DNA from: Pseudomonas sp. ZH-FAD | GTDB lineage: Bacteria; Pseudomonadota; Gammaproteobacteria; Pseudomonadales; Pseudomonadaceae | Reading direction: 5' to 3' | DNA length: 64,000 bases | NCBI RefSeq assembly: GCF_002803095.1 | Contig: NZ_PGLR01000004.1 | Location: 148,553-212,552 of the forward strand | Shown: piece after piece, positions 20,088 through 31,243 of the stretch | How the letters are laid out: each line of letters begins with the position of its first letter | Numbering within the stretch: the stretch's first letter is position 1 | Translations under genes and position numbers: made by a program | Notes under the pieces: generated by a model | Told to the model about the DNA's origin: nothing | Databases searched by the model: none | Seen by the model: the letters and a program-made list of their open reading frames with translations, nothing else

Positions 20088-20897
20088 TCAGTCGATCGCT
20101 TCGACCTTCAGGCGCAGCGACATGTCCTCGCGGCCCTGGGTGGTGTGTCGACGCAACACGTCACGGCCGCTGGAGCTGGTTTCCTCGCTGACGCCTCCCA
20201 GGGTAATCCACTCGCCGAGTCGGCCGCTGACGCGGGTATCGGTGCTTTGCACATCGATCACGCCGGGGCGGCTGTTGCTGACGCGATCGCGTTGGCTGCT
20301 GATGGCAACGTGGACCAGTTCGCCAGAGAGGCTGGCCGTTACGTAGAAGCCGCGGGTTACGTCGCGGTACTGGGTATCCTGGTAGACCTGGCCGTAAGGG
20401 CCGGTACTGGTGGTGGTCAGCGGCACGCTCTGGCCGACCTGGATCAGCGCTGGATGACCTTCGGTGGCCTGTACCTGCTGAGTGCCGCCGCCACGGCTGT
20501 CGGTGCTGCGGCGGATGATGCGCACCTGGTCGCGACCGTTCACTTCGCCGCGGCCGACCTGTACTTCGGCATTGCCGGCACTAAGCGTGCCATCGACGCG
20601 ATAGCCGCGGTCGTTCTGGTAATTGCTGTCGGCGCTCTCCACGGTGATCAGCAGGCGACGCGGGCGGGTATCGAGTTGCTGCAACAGCACGCGCACTTCA
20701 CCGATCTTGGCCGGTGACGCATTGACGATCAGTTGGTTGCCATAGGCACTGACCTTGCCCTCGTTGCCGAGCATCGACTGCACCACGCCGAGTACGTCAT
20801 CGGCAGTGCGGTAATTCAGTGGGATTACCTCGGTGGCCGCTTGCAGCGGCAGGCACAGGCCGAGAAGCAGGGCGGCGAACAGCGTGCGCAGGGTCAT
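20088..20897 (-). CDS. Orphan secretin N-domain (NolW/STN-like) periplasmic protein
   Basis: 269 residues with a Sec signal peptide (MTLRTLFAALLLGLCLPLQA). Residues about 23-80 (EVIPLNYRTADDVLGVVQSML ... QLIVNASPAKIGEVRVLLQQLD) match the N-domain found in type II/III secretion and pilus secretins, including the typical L..LD..P..LLITV end. The pore-forming secretin domain is absent; the rest is beta-rich. It therefore cannot be an outer-membrane channel by itself. It overlaps the next gene by 4 nt and PAO1 has a similar orphan here, as I recall. Function unknown. Confidence 0.75.
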   Translation of the reverse strand: MTLRTLFAALLLGLCLPLQAATEVIPLNYRTADDVLGVVQSMLGNEGKVSAYGNQLIVNASPAKIGEVRVLLQQLDTRPRRLLITVESADSNYQNDRGYRVDGTLSAGNAEVQVGRGEVNGRDQVRIIRRSTDSRGGGTQQVQATEGHPALIQVGQSVPLTTTSTGPYGQVYQDTQYRDVTRGFYVTASLSGELVHVAISSQRDRVSNSRPGVIDVQSTDTRVSGRLGEWITLGGVSEETSSSGRDVLRRHTTQGREDMSLRLKVEAID

Positions 20898-21535
20898 AGC
20901 AGAAAGCTCCGCAGATCAGGGTCGGTGATGCTGGTATCCCAGGCCTGGTCGAACTGGGTTTGGCGTTGGCGCACGCGCGCCGGATCGTTGTACAGGGTGT
21001 AGCCGGATTGTTGATCGAGTTCAGGCCGCACGAACAGGCCTCTGTCATCGGCGATCAGGAAGGCCAGTTCCTCGTTGGCGTAATCCGGATTGAGTTTGCG
21101 GATATGCAGGTTGGAGGACAGTCGGCGTGACAGGGCGAGCAGGCGATGACCTTCCTTCACGGCGCGGGTCGGGTCGCGCAGCAGGATGCGCAGGCGCGCC
21201 CGTGGGCTGCTCAGCAGGAATCGGGTGCAGGCCTGTTGCACGCTGCTGTGGTGATAGAGCCAGGGCTCCAGGTCATCGCAGTACAGGCACAGGTTGCGCT
21301 GCGCCTGCTGGATCAGGGCGAGAACGTGAGCGCGCGCTTGCTGGGGCTGGCTGAAGCGCTCCAGGCGCTCGTGCTCGCCCAGGACGAAGGGGGCCGGCTC
21401 CCATTGCGCCGCATCCGGCGTGATGGGGGCGGGGTTGTGCACGGCAAAACGCCCCGGCGACTCGAATTCGATAGCCGCCAGTTCAATGGGATCTGGCGTA
21501 TCGATCGGTTCGACCGGGGCGTCTTTGTCGTTCAT
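20894..21535 (-). CDS. DUF7931-like, phospholipase-D-fold-like cytoplasmic protein
   Basis: 213 residues, no signal peptide or membrane segment. The central part (LALIQQAQRNLCLYCDDLEPWLYHH ... RLRILLRDPTRAVKEGHRLLALSRRLSSNLHIRKLNP) resembles PLD-superfamily folds of the DUF7931 type, but I see no HxK(x)4D motif, so enzymatic activity is doubtful. Its stop overlaps the start of the secretin-N-domain gene by 4 nt, and a GNAT gene lies 8 nt upstream, so the set is probably one transcript. Function unknown. Confidence 0.7.
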   Translation of the reverse strand: MNDKDAPVEPIDTPDPIELAAIEFESPGRFAVHNPAPITPDAAQWEPAPFVLGEHERLERFSQPQQARAHVLALIQQAQRNLCLYCDDLEPWLYHHSSVQQACTRFLLSSPRARLRILLRDPTRAVKEGHRLLALSRRLSSNLHIRKLNPDYANEELAFLIADDRGLFVRPELDQQSGYTLYNDPARVRQRQTQFDQAWDTSITDPDLRSFLL

Positions 21536-21543
21536 CGTGCTCT

Positions 21544-21969
21544 CTACTGGCTGGTGCGCACCATATCCACGTGCGGTATGCCAGCGTCGAGGTACTCGTC
21601 GCTGACAATCCTGAAGCCTAGCCTTTCATAGAACGGCGTGGCGTGCACCTGGGCCGTGAGCATTTGCTGATGCAGGCCGCGCTTTTCCGCTTCGGCAATC
21701 ACCGCCTGCATCAGTTTTTCGCCCACTTTCAGGCCGCGCCAGTCCTTGAGCACCGACACGCGACCGATATGGCCGTCGGGCAGCAGGCGTGCGGTACCGA
21801 CCGGGTAATCGCCTTCCTCTGCGAGAAAGTGCACGGCGTCGGTATCCTCGGCGTCCCATTCCAGCTCCGGCGGTACCGATTGCTCGGCAACGAACACGCT
21901 GTCGCGGATACGACGAAGCTCGGCATTGTCCCTATGCCAGTCCGCGACTCGGACGGAGATCTCACTCAT
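21544..21969 (-). CDS. GNAT family N-acetyltransferase
   Basis: 141-residue single-domain GCN5-type acetyltransferase. The acetyl-CoA binding segment V-x-x-x-x-R-G-x-x is seen as VSVLKDWRGLKVGEKLMQAV, with the C-terminal FYERLGFRIVSDEYLDAGIPHVDM typical of the family. The ATG at 21967-21969 was chosen because it overlaps the end of roxA by 8 nt. The longer frame runs inside roxA. Substrate cannot be told from sequence. Confidence 0.85.
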   Translation of the reverse strand: MSEISVRVADWHRDNAELRRIRDSVFVAEQSVPPELEWDAEDTDAVHFLAEEGDYPVGTARLLPDGHIGRVSVLKDWRGLKVGEKLMQAVIAEAEKRGLHQQMLTAQVHATPFYERLGFRIVSDEYLDAGIPHVDMVRTSQ

Positions 21970-23128
21970 CGGCAAATCCCAGGCTGCCTTGCTTGACCAG
22001 TTCCCATAGCAGGGTACGCCCCTCGTCGTCGGCCAGCCAGGCGCCGAGGTTTTCCACATGTAACGCATCGGCGCTGCAGATCAGCTTCAACAGCTCACGC
22101 AGGCGGGCGGAAACCAGACGGCTCTGGCCGCTGGCGAACAGCACCAGGTCTTCGCCGACTTCCGACCAGGCCATGCGCGCGCTGGGGTTGCGGATGAGGA
22201 TCGCGCCGTCTTCCAGAGCGCCGAGGAAGTCTTCTTCCTCGATCTCGATGCCGGCAACCAGCTCGGGGTACTTGGGCTCGGTCATGAACTGGCCGAACCA
22301 GGTCATCAGCAGACGTTCGTCACTCATGTGCTCGTTGAGCAGGGCCTTGAGGCGCTCCAGGGCGTCGCGCTGGATCTGGTTGGGATCCTCGCTCGGCTGG
22401 AGGTCGGCATCGCTGTAACGCTCTTCGTCGGGCAGGAACTGGCCGAGGAAGTCGGTGAAATGGGTCAGTACTTCGGCGGCGCTCGGCGCGCGGAAGCCCA
22501 CGGAATAGGTCATGCAATCATCCTCAGCGGTGCCACAGTGGGCGAGGCATGGCGGCAGGTAGAGCATGTCGCCGGGTGCCAGCACCCATTCATCGGTTGG
22601 TTCGAATTGAGCCAGGATCTTCAGATCGGCGTGGGGGAGCAGCGGGCTGTCGGCATCGCACATCTGGCCAATTTGCCAGCGGCGATGACCATGAGCCTGC
22701 AGCAGGAATACGTCGTAGTTGTCGAAATGCGGGCCGACGCCGCCACCGGGGGCAGCGAAGCTGATCATCAGATCGTCGATGCGCCACTTGGGCAGAAATT
22801 TGAAGTCTTCCAGCAGTTCGGCCACTTCCGGGACGAACTGGTCGACGGCTTGTACCAGCAGGGTCCAGTCGCGCTCGGGCAGGTCCTGGAAGGTGTCCTC
22901 GTTGAACGGGCCGCGCTGCAGCTCCCAGGGGCGTTCCCCGTGCTCGATCACCAGGCGCGACTCGACTTCCTCTTCCAGCGCCAGGCCGGCCAGTTCGTCC
23001 GGGCTGATCGGGCTTTCGAAGTCGGGAATGGCTTGACGCACCAGCAGGGGTTTCTTCTGCCAGTAGTCGCGCAGGAATTCACGGGCTGTGAGGCCACCCA
23101 GCAATTGCAGCGGAGTATCAGGATTCAT
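21962..23128 (-). CDS. roxA: 50S ribosomal protein uL16 arginine hydroxylase (YcfD/RoxA, JmjC-type)
   Basis: Cupin/JmjC 2-oxoglutarate- and Fe(II)-dependent oxygenase (388 residues) of the YcfD/RoxA family, which hydroxylates an arginine of ribosomal protein uL16. The iron-binding triad is visible: H134 and D136 (GPHFDNYD) and H197 (PPCLAHCGT). The C-terminal winged-helix region typical of ribosomal oxygenases is present. It is followed by the GNAT gene with an 8-nt overlap. Confidence 0.88.
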   Translation of the reverse strand: MNPDTPLQLLGGLTAREFLRDYWQKKPLLVRQAIPDFESPISPDELAGLALEEEVESRLVIEHGERPWELQRGPFNEDTFQDLPERDWTLLVQAVDQFVPEVAELLEDFKFLPKWRIDDLMISFAAPGGGVGPHFDNYDVFLLQAHGHRRWQIGQMCDADSPLLPHADLKILAQFEPTDEWVLAPGDMLYLPPCLAHCGTAEDDCMTYSVGFRAPSAAEVLTHFTDFLGQFLPDEERYSDADLQPSEDPNQIQRDALERLKALLNEHMSDERLLMTWFGQFMTEPKYPELVAGIEIEEEDFLGALEDGAILIRNPSARMAWSEVGEDLVLFASGQSRLVSARLRELLKLICSADALHVENLGAWLADDEGRTLLWELVKQGSLGFADE

Positions 23129-23163
23129 CAGTAAGCCCTTGAAATAGATAAAAACCTTAAAAC

Positions 23164-23188
23164 AAAAACGCCCGGCTCAGCCGGGCGT
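23164..23188 (-). terminator. Rho-independent terminator of purB
   Basis: Stem CGCCCGGC/GCCGGGCG (within 23168-23188), with a T-run on the minus strand (23168-23164). It is located between the purB stop (23207) and the roxA start (23128). Confidence 0.88.
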
Positions 23189-23206
23189 CCTCGAGGCTGG
23201 TATGGC

Positions 23207-24697
<1,491 letters not shown>

Positions 24698-24725
24698 TCA
24701 TACATGAAAACCAGCGCTTGGCCGC

Positions 24726-25589
24726 CTATGCCCTGCGTCTTGCGACCGATAACAGACTGGCGGCGAAGATCAATGCTGCACCGAGCAGCGAAAGCGCGTC
24801 TGGCGTCTCGCCCCAGAGCAGCCAGGCAATGATGCCGGCGAAGACGATGGCCAGATAAGCCACCGGACCGATCAGCCCGGGCGGTGCCAGGCCGTAGGCA
24901 CGTGACATGATCACTTGGCTGGCGGTGGCCAGCAGGCCGATGCCCAGCAGCCAGCTCAGTTGCGTGGAGTCGAGCGGTTGCCAGCTCCAGGTCAGCGGGA
25001 TGGCGGAGAACAGTGCACTGAACAGCGAGAAATAGAAGACGATGCGCGTGGCCGGTTCGCTGTCGCTCATTTCGCGGATGGAGACGAAGGCGAAGGCGGC
25101 CAGCAGGCTGGCGGCCAGGCCAAACAGCGCGGGCCCCTCGAACAGGGCGGCGCTGGGCTTGGCCACCAGCAGTACCCCGCATAGGCCGATCAGGCTGCTG
25201 ATCAGCATGCGCCGCGTCAGCGGCTCCTTGAGCCAGATATGTGCGATCAGCGGGGTAAACACCGGCGCCGAATAGGTGAACAGCATGGCGTCGGCCAGTG
25301 GCAGGTGGGCGATGGCATAGAAGAAGCAGTACATCGCCGCCAGGCCGTAGGTGGTGCGCCACAGATGGGATTTCAGCCGTGTCGTGCGCAGAGGACGAAC
25401 ACCGCGTACCAGCAGCAGCGGCAGAAAGAACAGCACGCCGACCAGGTTGCGGAAGAACACCACCGACTCGTTGTTGACGCTGACGGATATCTCGCGGATG
25501 CCGACCCCGGTAAAGGCGAACAGCAGCGCCGAGAGCGCCAGCAGCAGGGCACCCTGAAGGGGTTTTACGCTGCGGCTGGCGGGCTCCAT
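24726..25589 (-). CDS. DMT-family (EamA) transporter
   Basis: Ten-helix inner-membrane permease of the drug/metabolite transporter superfamily (287 residues) with two EamA repeats: about 12-140 (ALLLALSALLFAFTGVGIRE ... PVFTPLIAHIWLKEPLT) and about 150-280 (AYLAIVFAGIIAWLLWGETPD). Such proteins usually export small metabolites; the substrate is not predictable. It is separated from hflD by 2 nt and follows hflD-mnmA on the same strand. Confidence 0.88.
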   Translation of the reverse strand: MEPASRSVKPLQGALLLALSALLFAFTGVGIREISVSVNNESVVFFRNLVGVLFFLPLLLVRGVRPLRTTRLKSHLWRTTYGLAAMYCFFYAIAHLPLADAMLFTYSAPVFTPLIAHIWLKEPLTRRMLISSLIGLCGVLLVAKPSAALFEGPALFGLAASLLAAFAFVSIREMSDSEPATRIVFYFSLFSALFSAIPLTWSWQPLDSTQLSWLLGIGLLATASQVIMSRAYGLAPPGLIGPVAYLAIVFAGIIAWLLWGETPDALSLLGAALIFAASLLSVARRRA

Positions 25590-25591
25590 GG

Positions 25592-26212
25592 TCAGCTTCG
25601 CGTCAGTTCGTAGAGTTCTTTGAGCAGCTTGCTGCGGCTGAACACCAACTGCCAGCGGTGGCCGCCGAGCTGACGCCAGAGGCGCGCCGAGCGGATGCCG
25701 GCGAGCAGCAGGGCGCGGATTTTTGCCGCGTTGTTCGGCTGCTGCAGGAAGCGCATGTCGCCGTGCACCTGAATGCGCTGGCGGAAGGTGCTGATGGTGT
25801 CCTGGTACAGGCCACCGCAGGCGGCGATGACGTTGTCATGGACCAGGCCGAAATGCTCGACCTGTTGTTGGATCTGATCCAGCCGGCTGCCCATCACCTG
25901 CAGCATGTCGCTGCGCTTGTCCAGTTGCCGCTCCAGGCCGATCATCGCCAGCGCATAGCGCAGCGGCTCGCGCTGCAGAGCGGATGGATTACGTTCCAGC
26001 GAGCTGATCAGGGCGCGATAACCGTCACGCAGGTTGAGGTCGTCGCCGCCGTATACGTCCAGCGTGCTTTTCGGGTCGCGCACCAGCAGGCTGCCCAGCA
26101 TGCAGCCCATAGAGGCTTCGCTGACCTGGCCGGTGCGGGCGATCTTGTCGGCCAGTACGGCGGCTTCGAATACGGCGCCGAGGGCAACCAGTTGCTCCTG
26201 CAGCGGGCTCAT
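25592..26212 (-). CDS. hflD: High frequency lysogenization protein HflD homolog
   Basis: 206 residues, mostly helical, matching HflD/YcfC ([28 protein letters not shown] ... [20 protein letters not shown]). In E. coli this membrane-associated protein binds phage lambda CII and affects lysogeny. Its normal host role is poorly defined. The ATG overlaps the mnmA stop (ATGA), the same hflD-after-mnmA arrangement seen in Enterobacteria, which supports the start. Confidence 0.92.
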   Translation of the reverse strand: MSPLQEQLVALGAVFEAAVLADKIARTGQVSEASMGCMLGSLLVRDPKSTLDVYGGDDLNLRDGYRALISSLERNPSALQREPLRYALAMIGLERQLDKRSDMLQVMGSRLDQIQQQVEHFGLVHDNVIAACGGLYQDTISTFRQRIQVHGDMRFLQQPNNAAKIRALLLAGIRSARLWRQLGGHRWQLVFSRSKLLKELYELTRS

Positions 26213-27321
26213 CGGGCGTCCTCGTACCAGGCTTCTGCGGTTTCGATCACGCCGCCGCCGAGGCACACCTCACCGTCATAGAACACCACGGACTGACCCG
26301 GGGTGACGGCGCGCTGCGGCTCGTCGAACACGGCGCGATAGCCCTTCTCGGTCTTCTCCAGGATGCAGTGCTGATCGCTCTGGCGGTAGCGCACCTTGGC
26401 CGTGAGGCGGCGCGGAGTGCTCAGGTCCACGGGGTTGACCCAGTAGATGTCCGAGGCGAGCAGGGCGCGGGAGAACAGCCAGGGATGTTCGTTGCCTTGG
26501 CCGACGATCAGTACGTTGCGCGTCAGGTCCTTGCGCAGCACGTACCAGGGATCGTCGCCGGCGTCCTTGAGACCACCGATGCCGAGGCCCTGGCGCTGGC
26601 CGATGGTGTGGTACATCAGGCCGTGATGACGGCCGATGACCTGGCCGTCAGTGGTTTCGATATCGCCAGGCTGCGCCGGCAGGTACTGCTTGAGGAAGTC
26701 GCTGAAGCGGCGCTCGCCGATGAAGCAGATACCGGTGGAGTCCTTCTTCTTCGCCGTGGCCAGCTCGTACTTCTCGGCAATGGCGCGCACCTGCGGCTTT
26801 TCCAGTTCACCGACCGGGAACAGGGTCCTGGCGATCTGCTCGCCGCCGACGGCATGCAGGAAGTAGCTCTGGTCCTTGTTCGGGTCCAGGCCCTTGAGCA
26901 GCTCGGTACGGTCATCGATATCGCGGCGACGCACGTAGTGGCCGGTGGCGATCAGGTCGGCGCCGAGGCTCAGGGCGTAGTCGAGGAAGGCTTTGAACTT
27001 GATCTCGCGGTTGCACAGGATATCCGGGTTCGGCGTACGTCCGGCCTTGTATTCGGCCAGGAAGTGCTCGAACACGTTGTCCCAGTATTCTGCGGCGAAG
27101 TTGGCGGTGTGCAGCTTGATGCCGATGCGATCGCATACGGCCTGGGCGTCGGCCAGGTCATCCATGGCGGTGCAGTACTCGGTGCCGTCGTCTTCGTCCC
27201 AGTTCTTCATGAACAGGCCTTCGACCTGGTAACCCTGCTCCATCAGCAGCAGGGCGGAAACGGACGAGTCGACGCCGCCGGACATGCCGACGATCACGCG
27301 TTGGGTGCTAGGTGCTTGCAT
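26209..27321 (-). CDS. mnmA: tRNA-specific 2-thiouridylase
   Basis: ATP-dependent enzyme that puts sulfur on U34 of tRNA-Lys, -Glu and -Gln (370 residues). The PP-loop SGGVDSS is at 14-20; the catalytic cysteine pair is C103 ([12 protein letters not shown]) and C199 ([10 protein letters not shown]), the E. coli positions within one residue. The sulfur relay that serves it (tusD-C-B-E) is also in this window at 53828-55210. In PAO1 a Nudix gene directly precedes it, as I recall; here that neighbour is displaced to 33187. Confidence 0.98.
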   Translation of the reverse strand: MQAPSTQRVIVGMSGGVDSSVSALLLMEQGYQVEGLFMKNWDEDDGTEYCTAMDDLADAQAVCDRIGIKLHTANFAAEYWDNVFEHFLAEYKAGRTPNPDILCNREIKFKAFLDYALSLGADLIATGHYVRRRDIDDRTELLKGLDPNKDQSYFLHAVGGEQIARTLFPVGELEKPQVRAIAEKYELATAKKKDSTGICFIGERRFSDFLKQYLPAQPGDIETTDGQVIGRHHGLMYHTIGQRQGLGIGGLKDAGDDPWYVLRKDLTRNVLIVGQGNEHPWLFSRALLASDIYWVNPVDLSTPRRLTAKVRYRQSDQHCILEKTEKGYRAVFDEPQRAVTPGQSVVFYDGEVCLGGGVIETAEAWYEDAR

Positions 27322-27409
27322 GGGAATCTGCGAGTGAAGCCTGAAAAGTTGTCGAGTCTACCAGAAAGCCTGCGCCCGTTCAGTGCGCAGGCGAGAGCGA
27401 CTGTCGTTC

Positions 27410-28795
27410 TTATCCTGCTAGCCCCAGGTGCATGAGGCTGCGGCGAAAGGCCGGATCGTCCAGGTAGGCGACATTGAGCCGCGTCCAGGCCACGGGCATC
27501 TGCCGATCGACCGCGAAGATCGAGCCCGGCGCAAGCATCACGCCCTGGCTCAGGCATTGGCGGGTGAGGGTATTGGCATCATCTGCCCCAGGAAAGCGGG
27601 CCCACAGATAGAGGCTCTGTTCGGGCCGGCAGAACACCTCGGCGCCCAAACTGTCGAGTACCGCCAGACCGCGTTGCGTGGCAGCGCGCAAGCGTTCCTG
27701 AAGGCGCGACAGGTGGCGCAGGAAGTGCCCTTCGGCGAGGATCACGTCGATGGTGCGCTCACTGTACTCGGCGCCGCTGTTGTGCAGCAGCATCTTCAGG
27801 TCGGCCAGTTCCTCGATGCGTTTCTTGCTGCCAGCGATGAAACCTACGCGCAAGGCGGCGGAAATCGATTTGGAGAAACTGCCCAGGTACAGGGTGCGCT
27901 CGGACTGGTCCAGGGCCGTCAGCTTTATCGCCGAGCTGGGCTTGAAGTCGGCCATGGCGTCGTTCTCCACCAGCAGCAGGTCATGCGCTTCTGCAAGCTG
28001 CAGGAGCTGGTGCGCCTTGGCTGGAGACAGATCGGAGCCGGTCGGGTTGTGGCCCACGGACTGGAGGAAGAACAGCTTGGGGCGGTGCTTCTTCAGCTGG
28101 CGCTCCAGCGTATCCAGGTCCGGGCCATCGGCCTCTCGCGCAATGCCGAGCATGCGCGCCCCTTGTAGTTGCAGCTTGCCGAACAAGGGATAGTAGCCAG
28201 GGTCCTCGACCAGTACCGTGTCGCCGGGGGCCACGTAGCGACGGATAATCAGGTCCATGGCATGGTTGGCGCCCAGGGTGGTCACCAGTTGCCGTGGTGA
28301 CACGGCAATCTGGTAGTCCGCCAGTTTTTGCACCAGGCGCTGGCGCAGGTCGGGATTGCCCAGCCGTGTTCCGTAGCGAAACAGAGTCGACACGCCGCCG
28401 CGCACCACTTGCCGGTGGAATTTGTCCAGGCGCATGTCCATCAGCCATTCAATCGGCGGAAATCCTTCACCCAGGTGTGAATGGCCTGGGTCGCGCACGA
28501 ACTGCTGGCGCATCATCCAGATGGTGTCCAGCGCCCGGCTGTAAGGCTCTGGTTCGTCATCCTCCTTGTGCGCTTTGAGGTTCTTGCAGACGAAGAACCC
28601 CTTGCCATGCCGGGCTTCTACCAGCCCTTGCGATGCCAGGTGTTCGTAAGCGGTGATTACGGTGTTCTTGGCGTACCCATGCAGGCGCATGTACTCGCGT
28701 AACGAGGGCAGTTTGTTGCCCTCTTGCAGGGCGCCTTCGGCTATCTGCCTGGCAATGGCGTCGGCCACTCTTTGCGCAAGGGTTTGTCTGGGCAT
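27410..28795 (-). CDS. MocR-family transcriptional regulator (GntR HTH fused to aminotransferase-like domain)
   Basis: 461 residues. An N-terminal GntR winged helix (about 1-72: LPSLREYMRLHGYAKNTVITAYEHLASQGLVEARHGKGFFV) is joined to a fold-type-I PLP domain with K309 as the probable Schiff-base lysine (GSFSKSISAALRVGF) and the HNPTG segment at about 249-253. MocR proteins use PLP or its adducts as effectors and often control a divergent gene. Here the divergent gene is mvaA, 117 nt away, with an inverted repeat between. Control of mevalonate catabolism is an inference from position. Confidence 0.88.
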   Translation of the reverse strand: MPRQTLAQRVADAIARQIAEGALQEGNKLPSLREYMRLHGYAKNTVITAYEHLASQGLVEARHGKGFFVCKNLKAHKEDDEPEPYSRALDTIWMMRQQFVRDPGHSHLGEGFPPIEWLMDMRLDKFHRQVVRGGVSTLFRYGTRLGNPDLRQRLVQKLADYQIAVSPRQLVTTLGANHAMDLIIRRYVAPGDTVLVEDPGYYPLFGKLQLQGARMLGIAREADGPDLDTLERQLKKHRPKLFFLQSVGHNPTGSDLSPAKAHQLLQLAEAHDLLLVENDAMADFKPSSAIKLTALDQSERTLYLGSFSKSISAALRVGFIAGSKKRIEELADLKMLLHNSGAEYSERTIDVILAEGHFLRHLSRLQERLRAATQRGLAVLDSLGAEVFCRPEQSLYLWARFPGADDANTLTRQCLSQGVMLAPGSIFAVDRQMPVAWTRLNVAYLDDPAFRRSLMHLGLAG

Positions 28796-28836
28796 GGCGA
28801 AAAGGTCGTGGGTACATGGGTGAAGTGTCTGGGCAA

Positions 28837-28862
28837 ACTGTACCTTTTTTCAGGGATACAGT
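28837..28862. promoter_or_regulatory. Inverted repeat in the mocR/mvaA divergent promoter region
   Basis: ACTGTA (28837-28842) and TACAGT (28857-28862) form a perfect inverted repeat with a 14-nt spacer, extended by GG/CC-type matches on the inner sides. It lies between the MocR-type gene (start 28795) and mvaA (start 28913), where an operator for that regulator would be expected. Confidence 0.55.
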
Positions 28863-28912
28863 GCGGATAGTGTTTCGCAACCAAGAACAAACGACTCCAA
28901 GAGAGCTCCCCG

Positions 28913-30199
28913 ATGTCCATCGACTCCCGCCTGCCCAATTTCCGCAATCTGTCGCCCTCGAAACGACTCGACTACGTTCAGCAACTGGTTGGTCTGTCCG
29001 CCGAAGACTCGGCCCTTCTCCGCGATGCCGGTGCACTGCCGATTGAAATCGCCGACGGCATGATCGAGAACGTGATCGGCACATTCGAGTTGCCCTATGC
29101 ACTGGCGAGCAACTTCCGCATCAACGGCAGGGATGTAGTGATTCCATTGGTGGTGGAGGAGCCTTCGGTGGTTGCCGCGGCTTCGTTCATGGCCAAGCTG
29201 GCGCGGCCGACTGGTGGTTTCCAGACCTCCAGCAGTGCGCCACTGATGCGTGCTCAGGTGCAGATCATTGGCGTCAGCGACCCCTACAATGCGCGGCTCA
29301 GCCTGCTGCGCAGCAAGGACGAGATCATCGCTCTGGCCAACAGCAAGGACCAACTGCTGAACAGCCTGGGTGGCGGTTGTCGCGATATCGAGGTACACAC
29401 CTTCATCGATAGCCCGCGCGGGCCGATGCTGGTGGCTCACCTGATCGTCGACGTGCGCGATGCCATGGGCGCCAATACGGTCAATACCATGGCAGAGGCG
29501 GTGGCGCCGCTGATGGAGCAGCTCACCGGCGGCAAGGTGCGTTTGCGCATTCTCTCCAACCTCGCCGATCTGCGTCTGGCCCGCGCCCAGGTGCGTATCG
29601 CGCCGGAGCAGCTGGATACGCCGGAGTACAAGGGGGCCGAGGTCATCGAAGGGGTGATCGATGCCTATACCTTTGCGGCGATCGATCCCTACCGAGCGGC
29701 GACCCACAACAAGGGCATCATGAATGGCATCGATCCCCTGGTGGTGGCCACCGGCAACGATTGGCGAGCGGTGGAGGCCGGTGCTCATGCCTATGCCTGC
29801 CGCAATGGTCACTATGGTTCCCTGACCACCTGGGAGAAGGACAGCCAAGGTCATCTGGTCGGAACCATTGAAATGCCCATGCCGCTCGGGCTGGTGGGCG
29901 GCGCCACCAAGACTCATCCCCTGGCGCAGTTGTCGCTGCGCATTCTGGGCGTCAAGAGTGCCCAGGAGCTGGGCGAAATTGCGGTCGCCGTGGGGTTGGC
30001 ACAGAACCTCGGGGCTCTGCGCGCCCTGGCCACCGAAGGCATTCAGCGCGGTCACATGGCCCTGCATGCGCGCAATGTCGCGCTGTCGGCCGGTGCCCGT
30101 GGCGATGAGGTGGACTGGCTGGTCAAGCGAATGGTCGAGGCGCGAGATGTGCGCGCCGACCGCGCGGAGGTTCTGCTGCGCGAAAAGCGTGGGCAATGA
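28913..30199 (+). CDS. mvaA: Degradative (class II) HMG-CoA reductase, NAD-dependent
   Basis: Catalyses mevalonate plus CoA plus 2 NAD+ to HMG-CoA in the catabolic direction. The protein has 428 residues, the length of the Pseudomonas mevalonii enzyme, and I can align it by memory without gaps. All four catalytic residues sit at the same numbers: E83 (VVEEPS), K267 (THNKGIM), D283 (GNDWRA) and H381 (GHMALH). D146 (SKDQLLN), linked to NAD(H) preference, is also kept. The gene is divergent from a MocR regulator and overlaps mvaB by 4 nt, so it heads an operon. Confidence 0.95.
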   Translation: MSIDSRLPNFRNLSPSKRLDYVQQLVGLSAEDSALLRDAGALPIEIADGMIENVIGTFELPYALASNFRINGRDVVIPLVVEEPSVVAAASFMAKLARPTGGFQTSSSAPLMRAQVQIIGVSDPYNARLSLLRSKDEIIALANSKDQLLNSLGGGCRDIEVHTFIDSPRGPMLVAHLIVDVRDAMGANTVNTMAEAVAPLMEQLTGGKVRLRILSNLADLRLARAQVRIAPEQLDTPEYKGAEVIEGVIDAYTFAAIDPYRAATHNKGIMNGIDPLVVATGNDWRAVEAGAHAYACRNGHYGSLTTWEKDSQGHLVGTIEMPMPLGLVGGATKTHPLAQLSLRILGVKSAQELGEIAVAVGLAQNLGALRALATEGIQRGHMALHARNVALSAGARGDEVDWLVKRMVEARDVRADRAEVLLREKRGQ

Positions 30200-31107
30200 C
30201 CATGGATGCGGTAAGGCTGGTAGAGGTCGGCGCACGCGACGGCCTGCAGAACGAGGCCCAGACGCTGCCGGTGGCGATACGCGTGGAGCTGATTGAGCGC
30301 CTGGTCGCAGCCGGGTTGCGAACTCTGGAGGCCGGGGCGTTCGTCTCGCCGCGCTGGGTTCCGCAGATGGCCGACTCCGATGAGGTGCTGCGACGGCTTC
30401 GGCAGCACCCGGGGGTGACCTACACGGCGCTGGTGCCCAATCTCCAGGGGCTGGATGCCGCGCTGGCGGCGGGCTGCAGGGAGGTCGCGGTTTTCGCGTC
30501 CGCATCCGAGTTGTTCTCGCAGCGGAACATCAACTGCTCCATCGATGAAAGCCTGCAGCGCTTCCAGCCTGTGCTTGCCAAGGCAGCAGAGCAGGGCATG
30601 GCAGTACGCGGCTACGTGTCCTGCGTGCTTGGTTGTCCGTTCAGCGATGAAGTGCCGGTGGCTGATGTGGTTCGAGTCGCCCGTGAGCTGTATGCCATGG
30701 GCTGCTATGAGATCAGCCTGGGTGACACCATTGGCAGAGGTACGCCAGGGCGGGTCAGGCCGCTCATCGAAGCGTGCGCCAGCGAGGTGCCCATCACAGC
30801 CCTGGCCGGGCACTTCCACGACACCTATGGCATGGCAGTGGCCAACGTTCAGGCGGCTCTGGAGGCTGGCGTGCGTGTGTTCGACAGCTCGATCTCCGGG
30901 CTTGGCGGGTGTCCATATTCACCAGGTGCCACGGGTAACGTGGCAACCGAGGAACTGGTCTACCTGTTCCGTGAGCAGGGGTTGGCGACCGGTGTTGATC
31001 TTCCGGCGCTGCTCGAAGCGGGAGCCTTTATCGATGCCGCGCTGGGCAAGGCCTCGGCCTCGAGAGTGGCCACGGCTCTGCGCAGCAAGGCAGCCCGTCC
31101 GCGATGA
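30196..31107 (+). CDS. mvaB: Hydroxymethylglutaryl-CoA lyase
   Basis: Cleaves HMG-CoA to acetyl-CoA and acetoacetate, the step after MvaA. It is a 303-residue TIM-barrel enzyme of the HMGL family. Catalytic Arg14-Asp15 lie in [10 protein letters not shown], the metal-binding histidines H206 and H208 in GHFHDTYG, and the active-site loop cysteine C239 in [14 protein letters not shown]. The first ATG overlaps the mvaA stop (ATGA). A second ATG at codon 3 is an equally plausible start. The acetoacetate-activating enzyme is not in this window. Confidence 0.95.
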   Translation: MTMDAVRLVEVGARDGLQNEAQTLPVAIRVELIERLVAAGLRTLEAGAFVSPRWVPQMADSDEVLRRLRQHPGVTYTALVPNLQGLDAALAAGCREVAVFASASELFSQRNINCSIDESLQRFQPVLAKAAEQGMAVRGYVSCVLGCPFSDEVPVADVVRVARELYAMGCYEISLGDTIGRGTPGRVRPLIEACASEVPITALAGHFHDTYGMAVANVQAALEAGVRVFDSSISGLGGCPYSPGATGNVATEELVYLFREQGLATGVDLPALLEAGAFIDAALGKASASRVATALRSKAARPR

Positions 31108-31243
31108 CGGTGCCGGAGGGCTGGTGATGACAGGCAGGTTGTGTCCCGCCCAGTATCCCGACACCCCATGAACGACGACCTGGCGGTCGTCCATCCAAGC
31201 GCTTCCTCAATAACAACAAGAGCCCGCGAGGGCGAGGGACATC

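Noticed and set aside
20088..20897. Full secretin or type II secretion component
   Set aside because: Only the N-domain is present; the pore domain is missing and no secretion genes are nearby.
28850..30505. 551-codon open frame on the minus strand
   Set aside because: Antisense to mvaA and the start of mvaB, both of which are well supported by catalytic residues.
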